NCBI GenBank assembly: GCA_035640715.1
Contig: DASQVO010000119.1
Coordinates: 1 to 5,070, forward strand
Length of the DNA: 5,070 bases
Direction: 5' to 3'
From: DASQVO01 sp035640715
GTDB lineage: Bacteria > Actinomycetota > Actinomycetes > Streptosporangiales > Streptosporangiaceae
A model generated the notes under the pieces. That model searched no databases. It saw nothing but the letters and a program-made list of their open reading frames with translations, and was not told the DNA's origin. Made by a program: the position numbers and the translations under genes. Within the stretch, counting starts at the first letter, position 1. Every line of letters starts with the position of its first letter. This document shows positions 1-5,070 of the stretch, piece by piece.

Positions 1-891
1 CCGGACGCCGGCCTGATGGAGTCCGCGGTCCGGGAGATCAAGGGCATGCTGGCCGACGCCGGGCTGGACGGCCAGCCGGTCGGCGTGGACATCGTCGAGC
101 CCCCGTTCCTGTTCGAGATGCAGCGCCAGGGGCTGACCGTACTGGACGCTCAGCAGCTCATGCTGGACGCCCGCCAGATCAAGTCCCCCGACGAGATCAT
201 GCTACTGACCCAGGCCGCCGCCATGGTCGACGGCGTCTACCAGGACATCGTCGAGGTGCTCAAGCCGGGCATCCGGGAGAACGAGATCGTCGCCCTGGCC
301 AACAAGCGGCTCTACGAGATGGGCTCGGACCAGGTCGAGGCGATCAACGCGGTGTCGGGCGAGCGCTGCAACCCGCACCCGCACAACTTCTCCGACCGGC
401 TCATCCGCCCCGGCGACCAGGCCTTCTTCGACATCATCCAGTCCTTCAACGGCTATCGGACCTGCTACTACCGCACCTTCAGCGTGGGCAGCGCGACCCC
501 GGCGCAGCGGGACGCGTATGTCCGGGCCCGCGAGTGGATGGACGCCGCGATCGAGGCCGTCGGGCCCGGTGTCGGCACCGACACGGTCGCCCGGGTGTGG
601 CCCGCGGCGACCGATTTTGGATTCGCCAGCGAGATGGCTGCGTTCGGCTTGCAGTTCGGCCACGGACTGGGGCTCGGGCTGCACGAGCGGCCGATCATCA
701 GCCGCCTCAACAGCCTGAAGAACCCGGTGGAGATCCAGCCCGGAATGGTGTTCGCGCTGGAGACCTACTGCCCGGCATCGGACGGATTCTCGGCTGCCCG
801 GATCGAGGAAGAGGTTGTGGTCACCGAGCAGGGGGTGCACGTGATCACGAAGTTCCCCGCGCAGGAACTGTTCATCGCCAACCCCTACTGA
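1..891 (+). CDS. M24 family (Xaa-Pro peptidase/creatinase-like) enzyme, 5' partial
   Basis: The reading frame is open from base 1, so the ATG at 16 is probably internal. Relatives run to roughly 400 residues, so about 100 residues of the creatinase-type N-terminal domain lie upstream. What remains is the end of that domain (to about residue 60, numbering from the ATG at 16) and a complete pita-bread catalytic domain. Visible M24 landmarks are the NPHPH histidines (121, 123), GDQAFFD with Asp139, GHGLGLGLHE with His216 and His223, Glu249 in ALET, and Glu264 in RIEEE. Their spacing matches methionine aminopeptidase ligands (Asp-11-Asp, His-33-Glu). The second ligand Asp, however, is Cys150 (GYRTCYYRT). 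Known relatives include prolidases, aminopeptidase P, creatinase, ectoine hydrolase and DMSP lyase DddP; the substrate here is unknown. A small-molecule hydrolase is as likely as a peptidase. No signal peptide can be judged. It sits 37 bases before E1 alpha on the same strand, probably in one operon. The family call is firm; the activity is not. Confidence 0.9.
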   Translation, partial: PDAGLMESAVREIKGMLADAGLDGQPVGVDIVEPPFLFEMQRQGLTVLDAQQLMLDARQIKSPDEIMLLTQAAAMVDGVYQDIVEVLKPGIRENEIVALANKRLYEMGSDQVEAINAVSGERCNPHPHNFSDRLIRPGDQAFFDIIQSFNGYRTCYYRTFSVGSATPAQRDAYVRAREWMDAAIEAVGPGVGTDTVARVWPAATDFGFASEMAAFGLQFGHGLGLGLHERPIISRLNSLKNPVEIQPGMVFALETYCPASDGFSAARIEEEVVVTEQGVHVITKFPAQELFIANPY

Positions 892-917
892 CGCCGCCAC
901 GAGGCCGACGTCGACCC

Positions 918-925
918 AAAGGAGG
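918..925 (+). promoter_or_regulatory. Ribosome-binding site of E1 alpha
   Basis: AAAGGAGG is a near-perfect match to the anti-Shine-Dalgarno sequence, but it stands only 3 bases from the ATG at 929, closer than usual. It supports that ATG. The next in-frame ATG is codon 42, which already lies inside the conserved fold. The 37-base gap to the previous stop shows no promoter that I can recognise. Confidence 0.75.
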
Positions 926-928
926 GCC

Positions 929-1993
929 ATGGCCGCCACCGCCCGGGCCAAGGGCGCCAGGAGCGCCAAGAGCGCCAAGAGCGCCAAAGGCAAAGCCGCA
1001 CCAGCCTCCGCGCCGCCAGAGGAGCGGACCAGGCTGGCGCTGTACGAACAGATGATCCGGCTGCGCTACTTCGAAAAGCGCGCCTACGACCTGTTCCTCC
1101 AGAACCTGGTCAAGGGGACCAGTCACCTGGCCCTCGGCCAGGAAGCCATCGCGGCGGCGTTCGGGGTGGCGATGCGGACCGATGACTACACCTTCGCCAC
1201 CTACCGGGGACACAACCACACCCTCGCCCGCGGCGTGCCGATGACGCCGGTGATGGCCGAACTGCTCGGCCGGGAGAACGGGCTGATGGCCGGCAAGGGC
1301 GGCTCCATGCACCTGACCAGCGTGGAGCACGGCATGATGGGCTCCTACGCGATCGTGGGCGCGCACCTGCCGATCGCCTGCGGGGCGGCCTGGAGTGCGC
1401 AGTACCGCGGGTCCGGCCAGGTCGCGGTGGTGTTCTTCGGTGACGGCGCCACGAATATCGGCGCGTTCCACGAAGCGCTGAACTTCGCCGCCATCTGGGA
1501 CCTGCCGGTGGTCTTCGTCTGCGAGAACAACCTCTACATGGAGTACACCCGCACGTCCACGATCACCGCGGTCGAGCATCCGGCCGCGGACCGCGCGGCC
1601 GGGTACGGGCTGGAGCCCCTGGCGGTGGACGGCAACGACGCCGACGAGATGTACCACGTCGCCATCGCGGCCCTGGACAAGGCCCGGTCCGGAGGCGGCC
1701 CCACGCTCATCGAGGCGCTCACCTACCGGCAGGGCGGCCACTCCCGGGCCGACCCGGCCAAGTACCGGCCGCAGGCCGAGGTGGACGAATGGCTGGCCCG
1801 TGACCCGATCCCCGCCTACCGGGCGCGTCTGCTGGCGGCCGGCATCGACGGTGCCGTGCTGGACGGCATCGAGAAGGCAGCGGCCGAGGACGTGGACACG
1901 GCCACGGAGGAGGCCAAGGCCGGTGCCCTTCCCGGGCCGGACCTGCTGATGAAGGACGTGTGGGCGGACGGAGGCGCGTCATGGCGGAACTGA
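929..1993 (+). CDS. 2-oxo acid dehydrogenase E1 component, alpha subunit (ThDP-dependent)
   Basis: Encodes 354 residues, normal for an E1 alpha plus a short extra tail. With E1 beta it would decarboxylate a 2-oxo acid (or cleave acetoin) on thiamine diphosphate and reductively acylate the E2 lipoyl group in the cytoplasm. Residues 1-33 are a low-complexity Ala/Lys/Ser/Pro tail; the E1 alpha fold begins near LALYEQMIRLRYFE. Seen motifs are YRGHNH (92-97), with the conserved active-site His pair, and KGGSMH (123-128). The ThDP/Mg motif is GDG at 171-173 with ENN ending at 201. HSRADP (271-276) lies in the loop that is phosphorylated in mitochondrial E1. After NN the chain reads LYMEYT where many relatives have a Gly (NNxYG), which may mark a subfamily or substrate difference. 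Candidates are branched-chain keto acid, acetoin (AcoA-like) or pyruvate dehydrogenase; I cannot decide among them, so no symbol is given. The 3' end overlaps E1 beta by 13 bases. Confidence 0.95.
   Translation: MAATARAKGARSAKSAKSAKGKAAPASAPPEERTRLALYEQMIRLRYFEKRAYDLFLQNLVKGTSHLALGQEAIAAAFGVAMRTDDYTFATYRGHNHTLARGVPMTPVMAELLGRENGLMAGKGGSMHLTSVEHGMMGSYAIVGAHLPIACGAAWSAQYRGSGQVAVVFFGDGATNIGAFHEALNFAAIWDLPVVFVCENNLYMEYTRTSTITAVEHPAADRAAGYGLEPLAVDGNDADEMYHVAIAALDKARSGGGPTLIEALTYRQGGHSRADPAKYRPQAEVDEWLARDPIPAYRARLLAAGIDGAVLDGIEKAAAEDVDTATEEAKAGALPGPDLLMKDVWADGGASWRN
952..987 (+). repeat. 9-bp tandem repeat in the E1 alpha N-terminal coding region
   Basis: Three perfect in-phase copies of GAGCGCCAA occupy 961-969, 970-978 and 979-987. 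A degenerate fourth copy (GGGCGCCAG, two mismatches) precedes them at 952-960. The unit keeps the reading frame and encodes a repeated Ser-Ala-Lys in the flexible basic tail of E1 alpha. Because the unit is a multiple of three, slippage would lengthen or shorten the tail without disrupting the gene. Confidence 0.85.
1970..1974 (+). promoter_or_regulatory. Ribosome-binding site of E1 beta, inside the E1 alpha gene
   Basis: GGAGG lies 6 bases before the ATG at 1981 and decides the start. An in-frame GTG at 1960 would add seven residues (reading MGGRRRV) that E1 beta proteins lack, and the site would then fall inside the gene. Confidence 0.75.
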
Positions 1994-2958
1994 CCTACCG
2001 CGAGGCGATCGCGCGGGGTATCGCGCAGGAGATGCGGCGGGATGATCGTGTCGTCTTCCTCGGTGAGGACGTGGCCGCCGCAGGCGGCGTCTTCAAGGGC
2101 ACAGTCGGGCTGCTGGAGGAGTTCGGCCCCGTGCGGGTGCGCGACACCCCCATCAGCGAGCAGGCGATCCTCGGCGCGGCCATGGGCGCGGCCATGACCG
2201 GGCTGCGGCCGATCGCCGAGATCATGTACAGCGACTTCTTCGGCGTCTGCTGGGATCTCGTGGTCAACCAGATCGCCAAGAGCCGGTACATGACCAACGG
2301 GCAGATGACGTTCCCGCTGGTGATCCGCTCCGGCAACGGCGGCGGCCTGCGGTTCGGGGCCCAGCACTCGCAGTCGGTCGAGAACTGGGCCATGGCGGTG
2401 CCCGGCCTCAAGGTTGTGGTGCCCTCCAGCCCGGCCGATGTCATCGGGCTGATGTCGGCGGCCATCCGCGACCCCGACCCGGTGATCTTCCTGGAGGAGA
2501 AGGCCCTCTACCCGGCCAAGGGGGAGGTGGCGGACGGCGAGATCACCGACACGCTCGGCACCGCGAAGGTGCTGCGGACCGGTGAGCACGCCACCTTGGT
2601 GGCCCTGGGCAACATGGTGCCGCGGGCCATGTCCGCTGCCGGTGATCTGGCCGCGGCGGGCATCGACTGCACCGTGATCGACGTCCGGTCGCTGGTCCCG
2701 CTGGACACCACGACGATCCTGCGGGAGGTGGCCCGGACCGGCCGGCTGTTCACGGTGGAAGAAAACCCGCGGCTGTGCGGCTGGGGCGGTGAGCTCGTGT
2801 CCATCGCCAGCGAGGAGATCTTCTACGACCTGGACGGCGCGCCGATCCGGATCACCACGCCGCACATCCCGCTGCCCGCCGCCGACACGCTCGAAGACCT
2901 GGCCATCCCGTCCGTGGACCGGATCGTGGCCACCGTGCAGAAGGCGATGAACGAGTGA
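1981..2958 (+). CDS. 2-oxo acid dehydrogenase E1 component, beta subunit
   Basis: Encodes 325 residues, the usual length for E1 beta. It forms the alpha2-beta2 E1 with the product of the preceding gene and supplies the pyrimidine-binding half of the ThDP site plus the surface that binds the E2 subunit-binding domain. Seen in order: GED (28-30); TPISE with Glu60, the position of the Glu that activates the ThDP aminopyrimidine; a Gly-rich run leading to GAQHSQ with active-site His129; the PSSPADVIGL stretch; VIDVRSLVPLD of the transketolase C-terminal domain; EENPRLCGWGGE (260-271); and the terminal TPHIPLPAADTLED signature. The start chosen is the ATG at 1981, which has a good ribosome-binding site. 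It overlaps E1 alpha by 13 bases, and its stop shares a GTGA with the next gene, so translation of all three genes is probably coupled. It resembles AcoB/BkdB/PdhB proteins about equally, so the substrate is not assigned. Confidence 0.95.
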   Translation: MAELTYREAIARGIAQEMRRDDRVVFLGEDVAAAGGVFKGTVGLLEEFGPVRVRDTPISEQAILGAAMGAAMTGLRPIAEIMYSDFFGVCWDLVVNQIAKSRYMTNGQMTFPLVIRSGNGGGLRFGAQHSQSVENWAMAVPGLKVVVPSSPADVIGLMSAAIRDPDPVIFLEEKALYPAKGEVADGEITDTLGTAKVLRTGEHATLVALGNMVPRAMSAAGDLAAAGIDCTVIDVRSLVPLDTTTILREVARTGRLFTVEENPRLCGWGGELVSIASEEIFYDLDGAPIRITTPHIPLPAADTLEDLAIPSVDRIVATVQKAMNE

Positions 2959-4415
2959 CCGCGACGGCTGACAGCACGGTCCGGAACGTGCCCACCGAAC
3001 TGCTCATCGGCGGCGGCTGGCGGCCCGCGAGCGACGGGGCGCGGATCCCCGTGCTCAACCCGGCCACCGGGACGGAACTGGCCTCGGTGGCCAGCGGCTC
3101 GGTGGAGGACGGCCTGGCTGCGGTCGCCGCGGCGCACGAGGCCGGGCCGACGTGGGCCGCTACCGCGCCCCGGGCCCGGGCGGAGATCCTGCGCCGGGCG
3201 TTCGAGCTGATGACGGCGCGCGCCGAGGATCTCGCCACCTTGATCGTGCGGGAGAACGGCAAGGCGCTGGCCGACGCACGCAGCGAGGTCGCCTACGCGG
3301 CGGAGTTCTTCCGCTGGTACGCCGAGGAGGCGGTGCGCGGGCTGGGCAGCGTGCAGACCGCGCCGTCCGGGACCAACCGGATCCTGGTCCTGCGCCAGCC
3401 GATCGGCGTCGCCGTCCTGGTCACGCCGTGGAACTTCCCGGCGGCCATGGCCACCCGCAAGATCGGCCCGGCGCTGGCAGCCGGCTGCACGGTCGTGCTC
3501 AAGCCGGCCAGCGAGACCCCGCTGACCGCGCTGGCCATCGCGGCGATCCTGGCCGAGGCCGGGGTGCCGGACGGCGTGGTCAACGTCCTGCCGTCGAAAC
3601 GCTCCGGGCCGGTGGTGAGCGCGATGCTGCACGACCCCCGGGTGCGCAAGGTATCGTTCACCGGCTCCACCGAGGTGGGCCGCCGGCTGCTGGCCGAGGC
3701 ATCGGACACGGTTCTGAGCGTGTCGATGGAACTCGGCGGCAACGCCCCGTTCCTGGTGTTCGCCGACGCCGACCTGGACACGGCGGCCGAGGCGGCCATG
3801 GTGGCCAAGATGCGCAACGGCGGCGAGGCGTGCACCGCGGCCAACCGGTTCTACGTGGAACGGCCGGTGGCGGAGGAGTTCACGGTGCGGCTGGCCAAGG
3901 AGATGGCCGCCGTCCGGATGGGCGACGGTATGGCTGCCGGCGTCCGGCTCGGCCCCCTGGTCAACGCGGAGTCCGTGGACAAGGTGGCCTCCCTGGTGGA
4001 GGGCACGATGTCCCTGGGCGCCACGGTCCTGACCGGCGGCACCCGGGTGGACCGGCCCGGTTTCTTCTACCCGCCGACGGTGCTGGCGGAGGTGCCCGCG
4101 GGTGCGCCCGTCCTCACCGAGGAGATCTTCGGGCCGGTCGCCCCGGTGGTGACGTTCGACCGCGAGGACGAGGCGATCGAGCTGGCCAACGCGACCGAGT
4201 ACGGGCTGGTCTCCTATGTGTGCACCGGTGACCTGGCCCGCGGCCTGCGGGTGTCCGAGGCGCTGGATTCCGGGATGGTCGGCCTCAACCGCGGGGTGGT
4301 CTCCGATCCGGCCGCGCCCTTCGGCGGCACCAAGCAGAGCGGCATCGGCCGTGAGGGCGGCCACGAAGGAATGCTCGAATTCACCGAATCCAAGTACATC
4401 GCCGTCGAATGGTGA
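2955..4415 (+). CDS. Aldehyde dehydrogenase, succinate-semialdehyde dehydrogenase-like
   Basis: Encodes 486 residues, full length for the ALDH superfamily, with a GTG start. It oxidises an aldehyde to a carboxylate with NAD(P)+ in the cytoplasm. Catalytic residues are present with canonical spacing: Asn160 in PWNFP, Glu259 in ELGG, Cys293 in GEACTAAN and Glu390 in EEIFGP, matching Asn169, Glu268, Cys302 and Glu399 of mammalian ALDH2. The cofactor loop is GSTEVG (237-242). Lys183 and Ser186 in KPAS match positions that favour NADP+ in E. coli GabD. Arg168 and Arg287 align, by my reading, with the two arginines that hold the substrate carboxylate in human SSADH. The PFGGTKQSGIGREGG ending is also SSADH-like. 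A substrate such as succinate, glutarate or aspartate semialdehyde is therefore plausible. It is not methylmalonate-semialdehyde dehydrogenase, which lacks the general-base Glu. The second 'redox-switch' Cys (CxC) of some SSADHs is Ala here. The gene overlaps E1 beta by GTGA; a weak GAAGG lies 10 bases upstream of the start. Confidence 0.93.
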   Translation: MTATADSTVRNVPTELLIGGGWRPASDGARIPVLNPATGTELASVASGSVEDGLAAVAAAHEAGPTWAATAPRARAEILRRAFELMTARAEDLATLIVRENGKALADARSEVAYAAEFFRWYAEEAVRGLGSVQTAPSGTNRILVLRQPIGVAVLVTPWNFPAAMATRKIGPALAAGCTVVLKPASETPLTALAIAAILAEAGVPDGVVNVLPSKRSGPVVSAMLHDPRVRKVSFTGSTEVGRRLLAEASDTVLSVSMELGGNAPFLVFADADLDTAAEAAMVAKMRNGGEACTAANRFYVERPVAEEFTVRLAKEMAAVRMGDGMAAGVRLGPLVNAESVDKVASLVEGTMSLGATVLTGGTRVDRPGFFYPPTVLAEVPAGAPVLTEEIFGPVAPVVTFDREDEAIELANATEYGLVSYVCTGDLARGLRVSEALDSGMVGLNRGVVSDPAAPFGGTKQSGIGREGGHEGMLEFTESKYIAVEW

Positions 4416-4450
4416 GCGGCGGCTCCGGTGGTGACCCGTCCGCCATCAGA

Positions 4451-4468
4451 TCCCCGCGTGTCCCCGCG
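4451..4468 (+). repeat. Short direct repeat in the ALDH-E2 gap
   Basis: TCCCCGCG occurs twice, at 4451-4458 and 4461-4468, with a 10-base period just upstream of the E2 ribosome-binding site. The surrounding 67-base gap (4416-4482) is the longest non-coding stretch in the window. I see no convincing promoter, terminator or operator in it. In DNA this GC-rich an 8-base repeat may be chance. Confidence 0.35.
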
Positions 4469-4469
4469 G

Positions 4470-4476
4470 AAGGAGG
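4470..4476 (+). promoter_or_regulatory. Ribosome-binding site of E2
   Basis: AAGGAGG lies 6 bases before the GTG at 4483, near-ideal sequence and spacing. It fixes the GTG start, which places the lipoyl domain at the very N-terminus as expected. It gives E2 an independent translation start, unlike the coupled genes upstream. Confidence 0.85.
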
Positions 4477-4482
4477 CATACC

Positions 4483-5070
4483 GTGGACGTAATCGTGCCC
4501 CAGCTCGGTGAGACGGTCGCCGAAGCGACCGTGACCCGCTGGCTCAAGCGGGCCGGCGAGCCGGTCCGGGAAGGCGAGCCGCTGTTCGAGGTGGCCACGG
4601 ACAAGGTCGACACCGAGATCCCTGCGGTCACCGGCGGCACGCTGAGCGAGATCCTCGTGGCCGAGGACCAGACGGTCCCCGTAGGGACCAAGATCGCCGT
4701 CATTTCCTCAGCCGAACGACAGCCCAGCGGGGCCGGTGGGCCAACGGACGCCGACGCTGCCGCAGCGCCAGCGTCCGCCGCCCCGGCGCCTGTCGGCAAC
4801 GGGTCTGCCACCGGGTCCGCCGACCGCCCTTCTGCGGCGGGCAACGGCGGCCGGCTACCCCGTCACCACCAGCTCACCCCGCTCGTGCGGCGGCTGCTCA
4901 GCGAGAACGGGCTGACCCGCGCCGACGTCACCGGCACCGGGCCGCAAGGCAAGGTCACCCGCCAGGACGTTCTGGCCGCGGCGGCCCGCCGTGCCGCCGG
5001 CAGGGGGAACGGGACCCCGGCGCCGGCCGCAACGCCGCCCGCCCCCGGCGCGTCCGCCGCCCCTGCGGCG
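4483..5070 (+). CDS. 2-oxo acid dehydrogenase E2 (dihydrolipoamide acyltransferase), 3' partial
   Basis: The frame from GTG 4483 stays open for 196 codons to the right edge. E2 forms the core of the complex and transfers the acyl group from lipoamide to CoA. Residues 1 to about 76 are a single lipoyl domain (VPQLGETV near the start), with the lipoylated lysine at Lys41 in TDKVDTEIP. About 77-126 is an Ala/Gly/Pro/Ser-rich flexible linker. Residues 131-167 are the peripheral subunit-binding domain (LTPLVRRLL, then GTGPQGKVTRQDV), which holds E1 and/or E3. After 168 a second Ala/Pro linker begins. The acyltransferase domain, with its HxxxD motif, must lie beyond the window, where a total of roughly 400 or more residues would be expected. 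A start at 4483 is supported by a strong ribosome-binding site. It shares its operon with the E1 genes but is separated from them by the ALDH. The E2 identity is firm; acyl specificity cannot be read without the catalytic domain. Confidence 0.95.
   Translation, partial: MDVIVPQLGETVAEATVTRWLKRAGEPVREGEPLFEVATDKVDTEIPAVTGGTLSEILVAEDQTVPVGTKIAVISSAERQPSGAGGPTDADAAAAPASAAPAPVGNGSATGSADRPSAAGNGGRLPRHHQLTPLVRRLLSENGLTRADVTGTGPQGKVTRQDVLAAAARRAAGRGNGTPAPAATPPAPGASAAPAA

Larger units (their letters stand above)
1..5070 (+). other. Predicted operon: M24 enzyme - E1 alpha - E1 beta - ALDH - E2
   Basis: All five genes are co-directional, with junctions of +37, -13, -4 and +67 bases and no visible terminator between them. 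E1 alpha, E1 beta and ALDH are the most tightly linked, through overlaps of 13 and 4 bases. The operon extends past both edges, since the first and last genes are cut. E3 and any regulator or transporter are not in view. That this is one transcript is inferred from spacing only. Confidence 0.7.

Noticed and set aside
872..1741. Antisense open frame of 289 codons opposite E1 alpha
   Set aside because: Low-complexity translation (runs of Gly, Ala and Pro) with no family features; it is a shadow of E1 alpha.
1960..1980. GTG at 1960 as the E1 beta start
   Set aside because: It would add an Arg-rich seven-residue extension not seen in the family, whereas the ATG at 1981 has GGAGG at a 6-base spacing.
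1816..2865. Antisense open frame of 349 codons opposite E1 beta
   Set aside because: Same shadow effect: no motifs, biased composition, and complete overlap with a gene whose catalytic residues are all in place.
3152..4231. Second same-strand open frame of 359 codons within the ALDH
   Set aside because: It is in a shifted frame of the ALDH and its translation is almost entirely Arg, Gly, Ala and Pro, while the ALDH frame holds every catalytic residue.
2823..4364. Long antisense open frame of 513 codons opposite the ALDH
   Set aside because: It lies wholly antisense to the ALDH and the E1 beta 3' end, and its translation is rich in Arg, Gly and His with no recognisable domain. It is what a G/C-rich third codon position produces on the other strand.
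2955..4415. Methylmalonate-semialdehyde dehydrogenase (valine pathway partner of branched-chain keto acid dehydrogenase)
   Set aside because: That family lacks the general-base Glu, which is present here as Glu259, and the SSADH-type arginines and C-terminal signature are present.
4418..4444. Possible hairpin GGCGG...CCGCC after the ALDH stop, as a terminator
   Set aside because: The stem is only 5 base pairs with a loop of about 17 bases, and no T-run follows; the E2 gene of the same complex comes directly after.
4483..4734. Biotin carboxyl carrier protein as an alternative to a lipoyl domain
   Set aside because: The modified lysine lies in TDKVDTEIP, the lipoyl type. Biotin domains carry an MKM-type motif, and the following subunit-binding domain is specific to E2.
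4446..4844. Antisense open frame of 132 codons at the E2 start
   Set aside because: It overlaps the E2 ribosome-binding site, lipoyl domain and linker, and its composition mirrors the E2 codons.

Overview
This window looks like part of a high-GC actinobacterial chromosome. G+C is very high throughout (my estimate, not counted, is about 70%), third codon positions are mostly G or C, and GTG starts occur. Ribosome-binding sites are strong (AAGGAGG type), genes overlap tightly, and I found no TTA triplet on the + strand. All five genes I can support lie on the + strand and fill nearly the whole window. No RNA gene, insertion sequence, CRISPR array, attachment site or clear terminator was seen, and no gene-free stretch exceeds 70 bases.

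Layout: (1) bases 1-891, the C-terminal three quarters of an M24 'pita-bread' (Xaa-Pro peptidase/creatinase-like) enzyme, cut off by the left edge; (2) 929-1993, the alpha subunit of a thiamine-diphosphate-dependent 2-oxo acid dehydrogenase (E1 alpha), with an unusual Ala/Lys/Ser-rich N-terminal tail encoded by a 9-bp tandem repeat; (3) 1981-2958, the matching E1 beta subunit, overlapping E1 alpha by 13 bases; (4) 2955-4415, an NAD(P)-dependent aldehyde dehydrogenase of the succinate-semialdehyde dehydrogenase type, overlapping E1 beta by 4 bases; (5) 4483 to the right edge, the N-terminal part of the E2 dihydrolipoamide acyltransferase (one lipoyl domain, linker, E1/E3-binding domain, second linker), with its catalytic domain beyond the window.

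The genes read as one operon. E1 alpha/beta would decarboxylate a 2-oxo acid and pass the acyl group to the lipoyl lysine of E2, which transfers it to CoA; E3 (lipoamide dehydrogenase) is not in view. The E1 is the heterotetrameric (alpha/beta) type, not the single-chain AceE type that actinobacteria commonly use for housekeeping pyruvate dehydrogenase, so this is probably a dedicated complex for a branched-chain or other specialised 2-oxo acid, or for acetoin. The sequence does not settle the substrate.

The most interesting points are the insertion of a semialdehyde-dehydrogenase gene between E1 beta and E2, the M24 enzyme directly upstream, and the replacement of one of that enzyme's five canonical metal-binding residues (Asp) by Cys. 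Together they suggest a catabolic route in which the M24 protein opens or cleaves a small nitrogenous compound whose carbon skeleton is then oxidised by the ALDH and the 2-oxo acid dehydrogenase. That pathway is inference.
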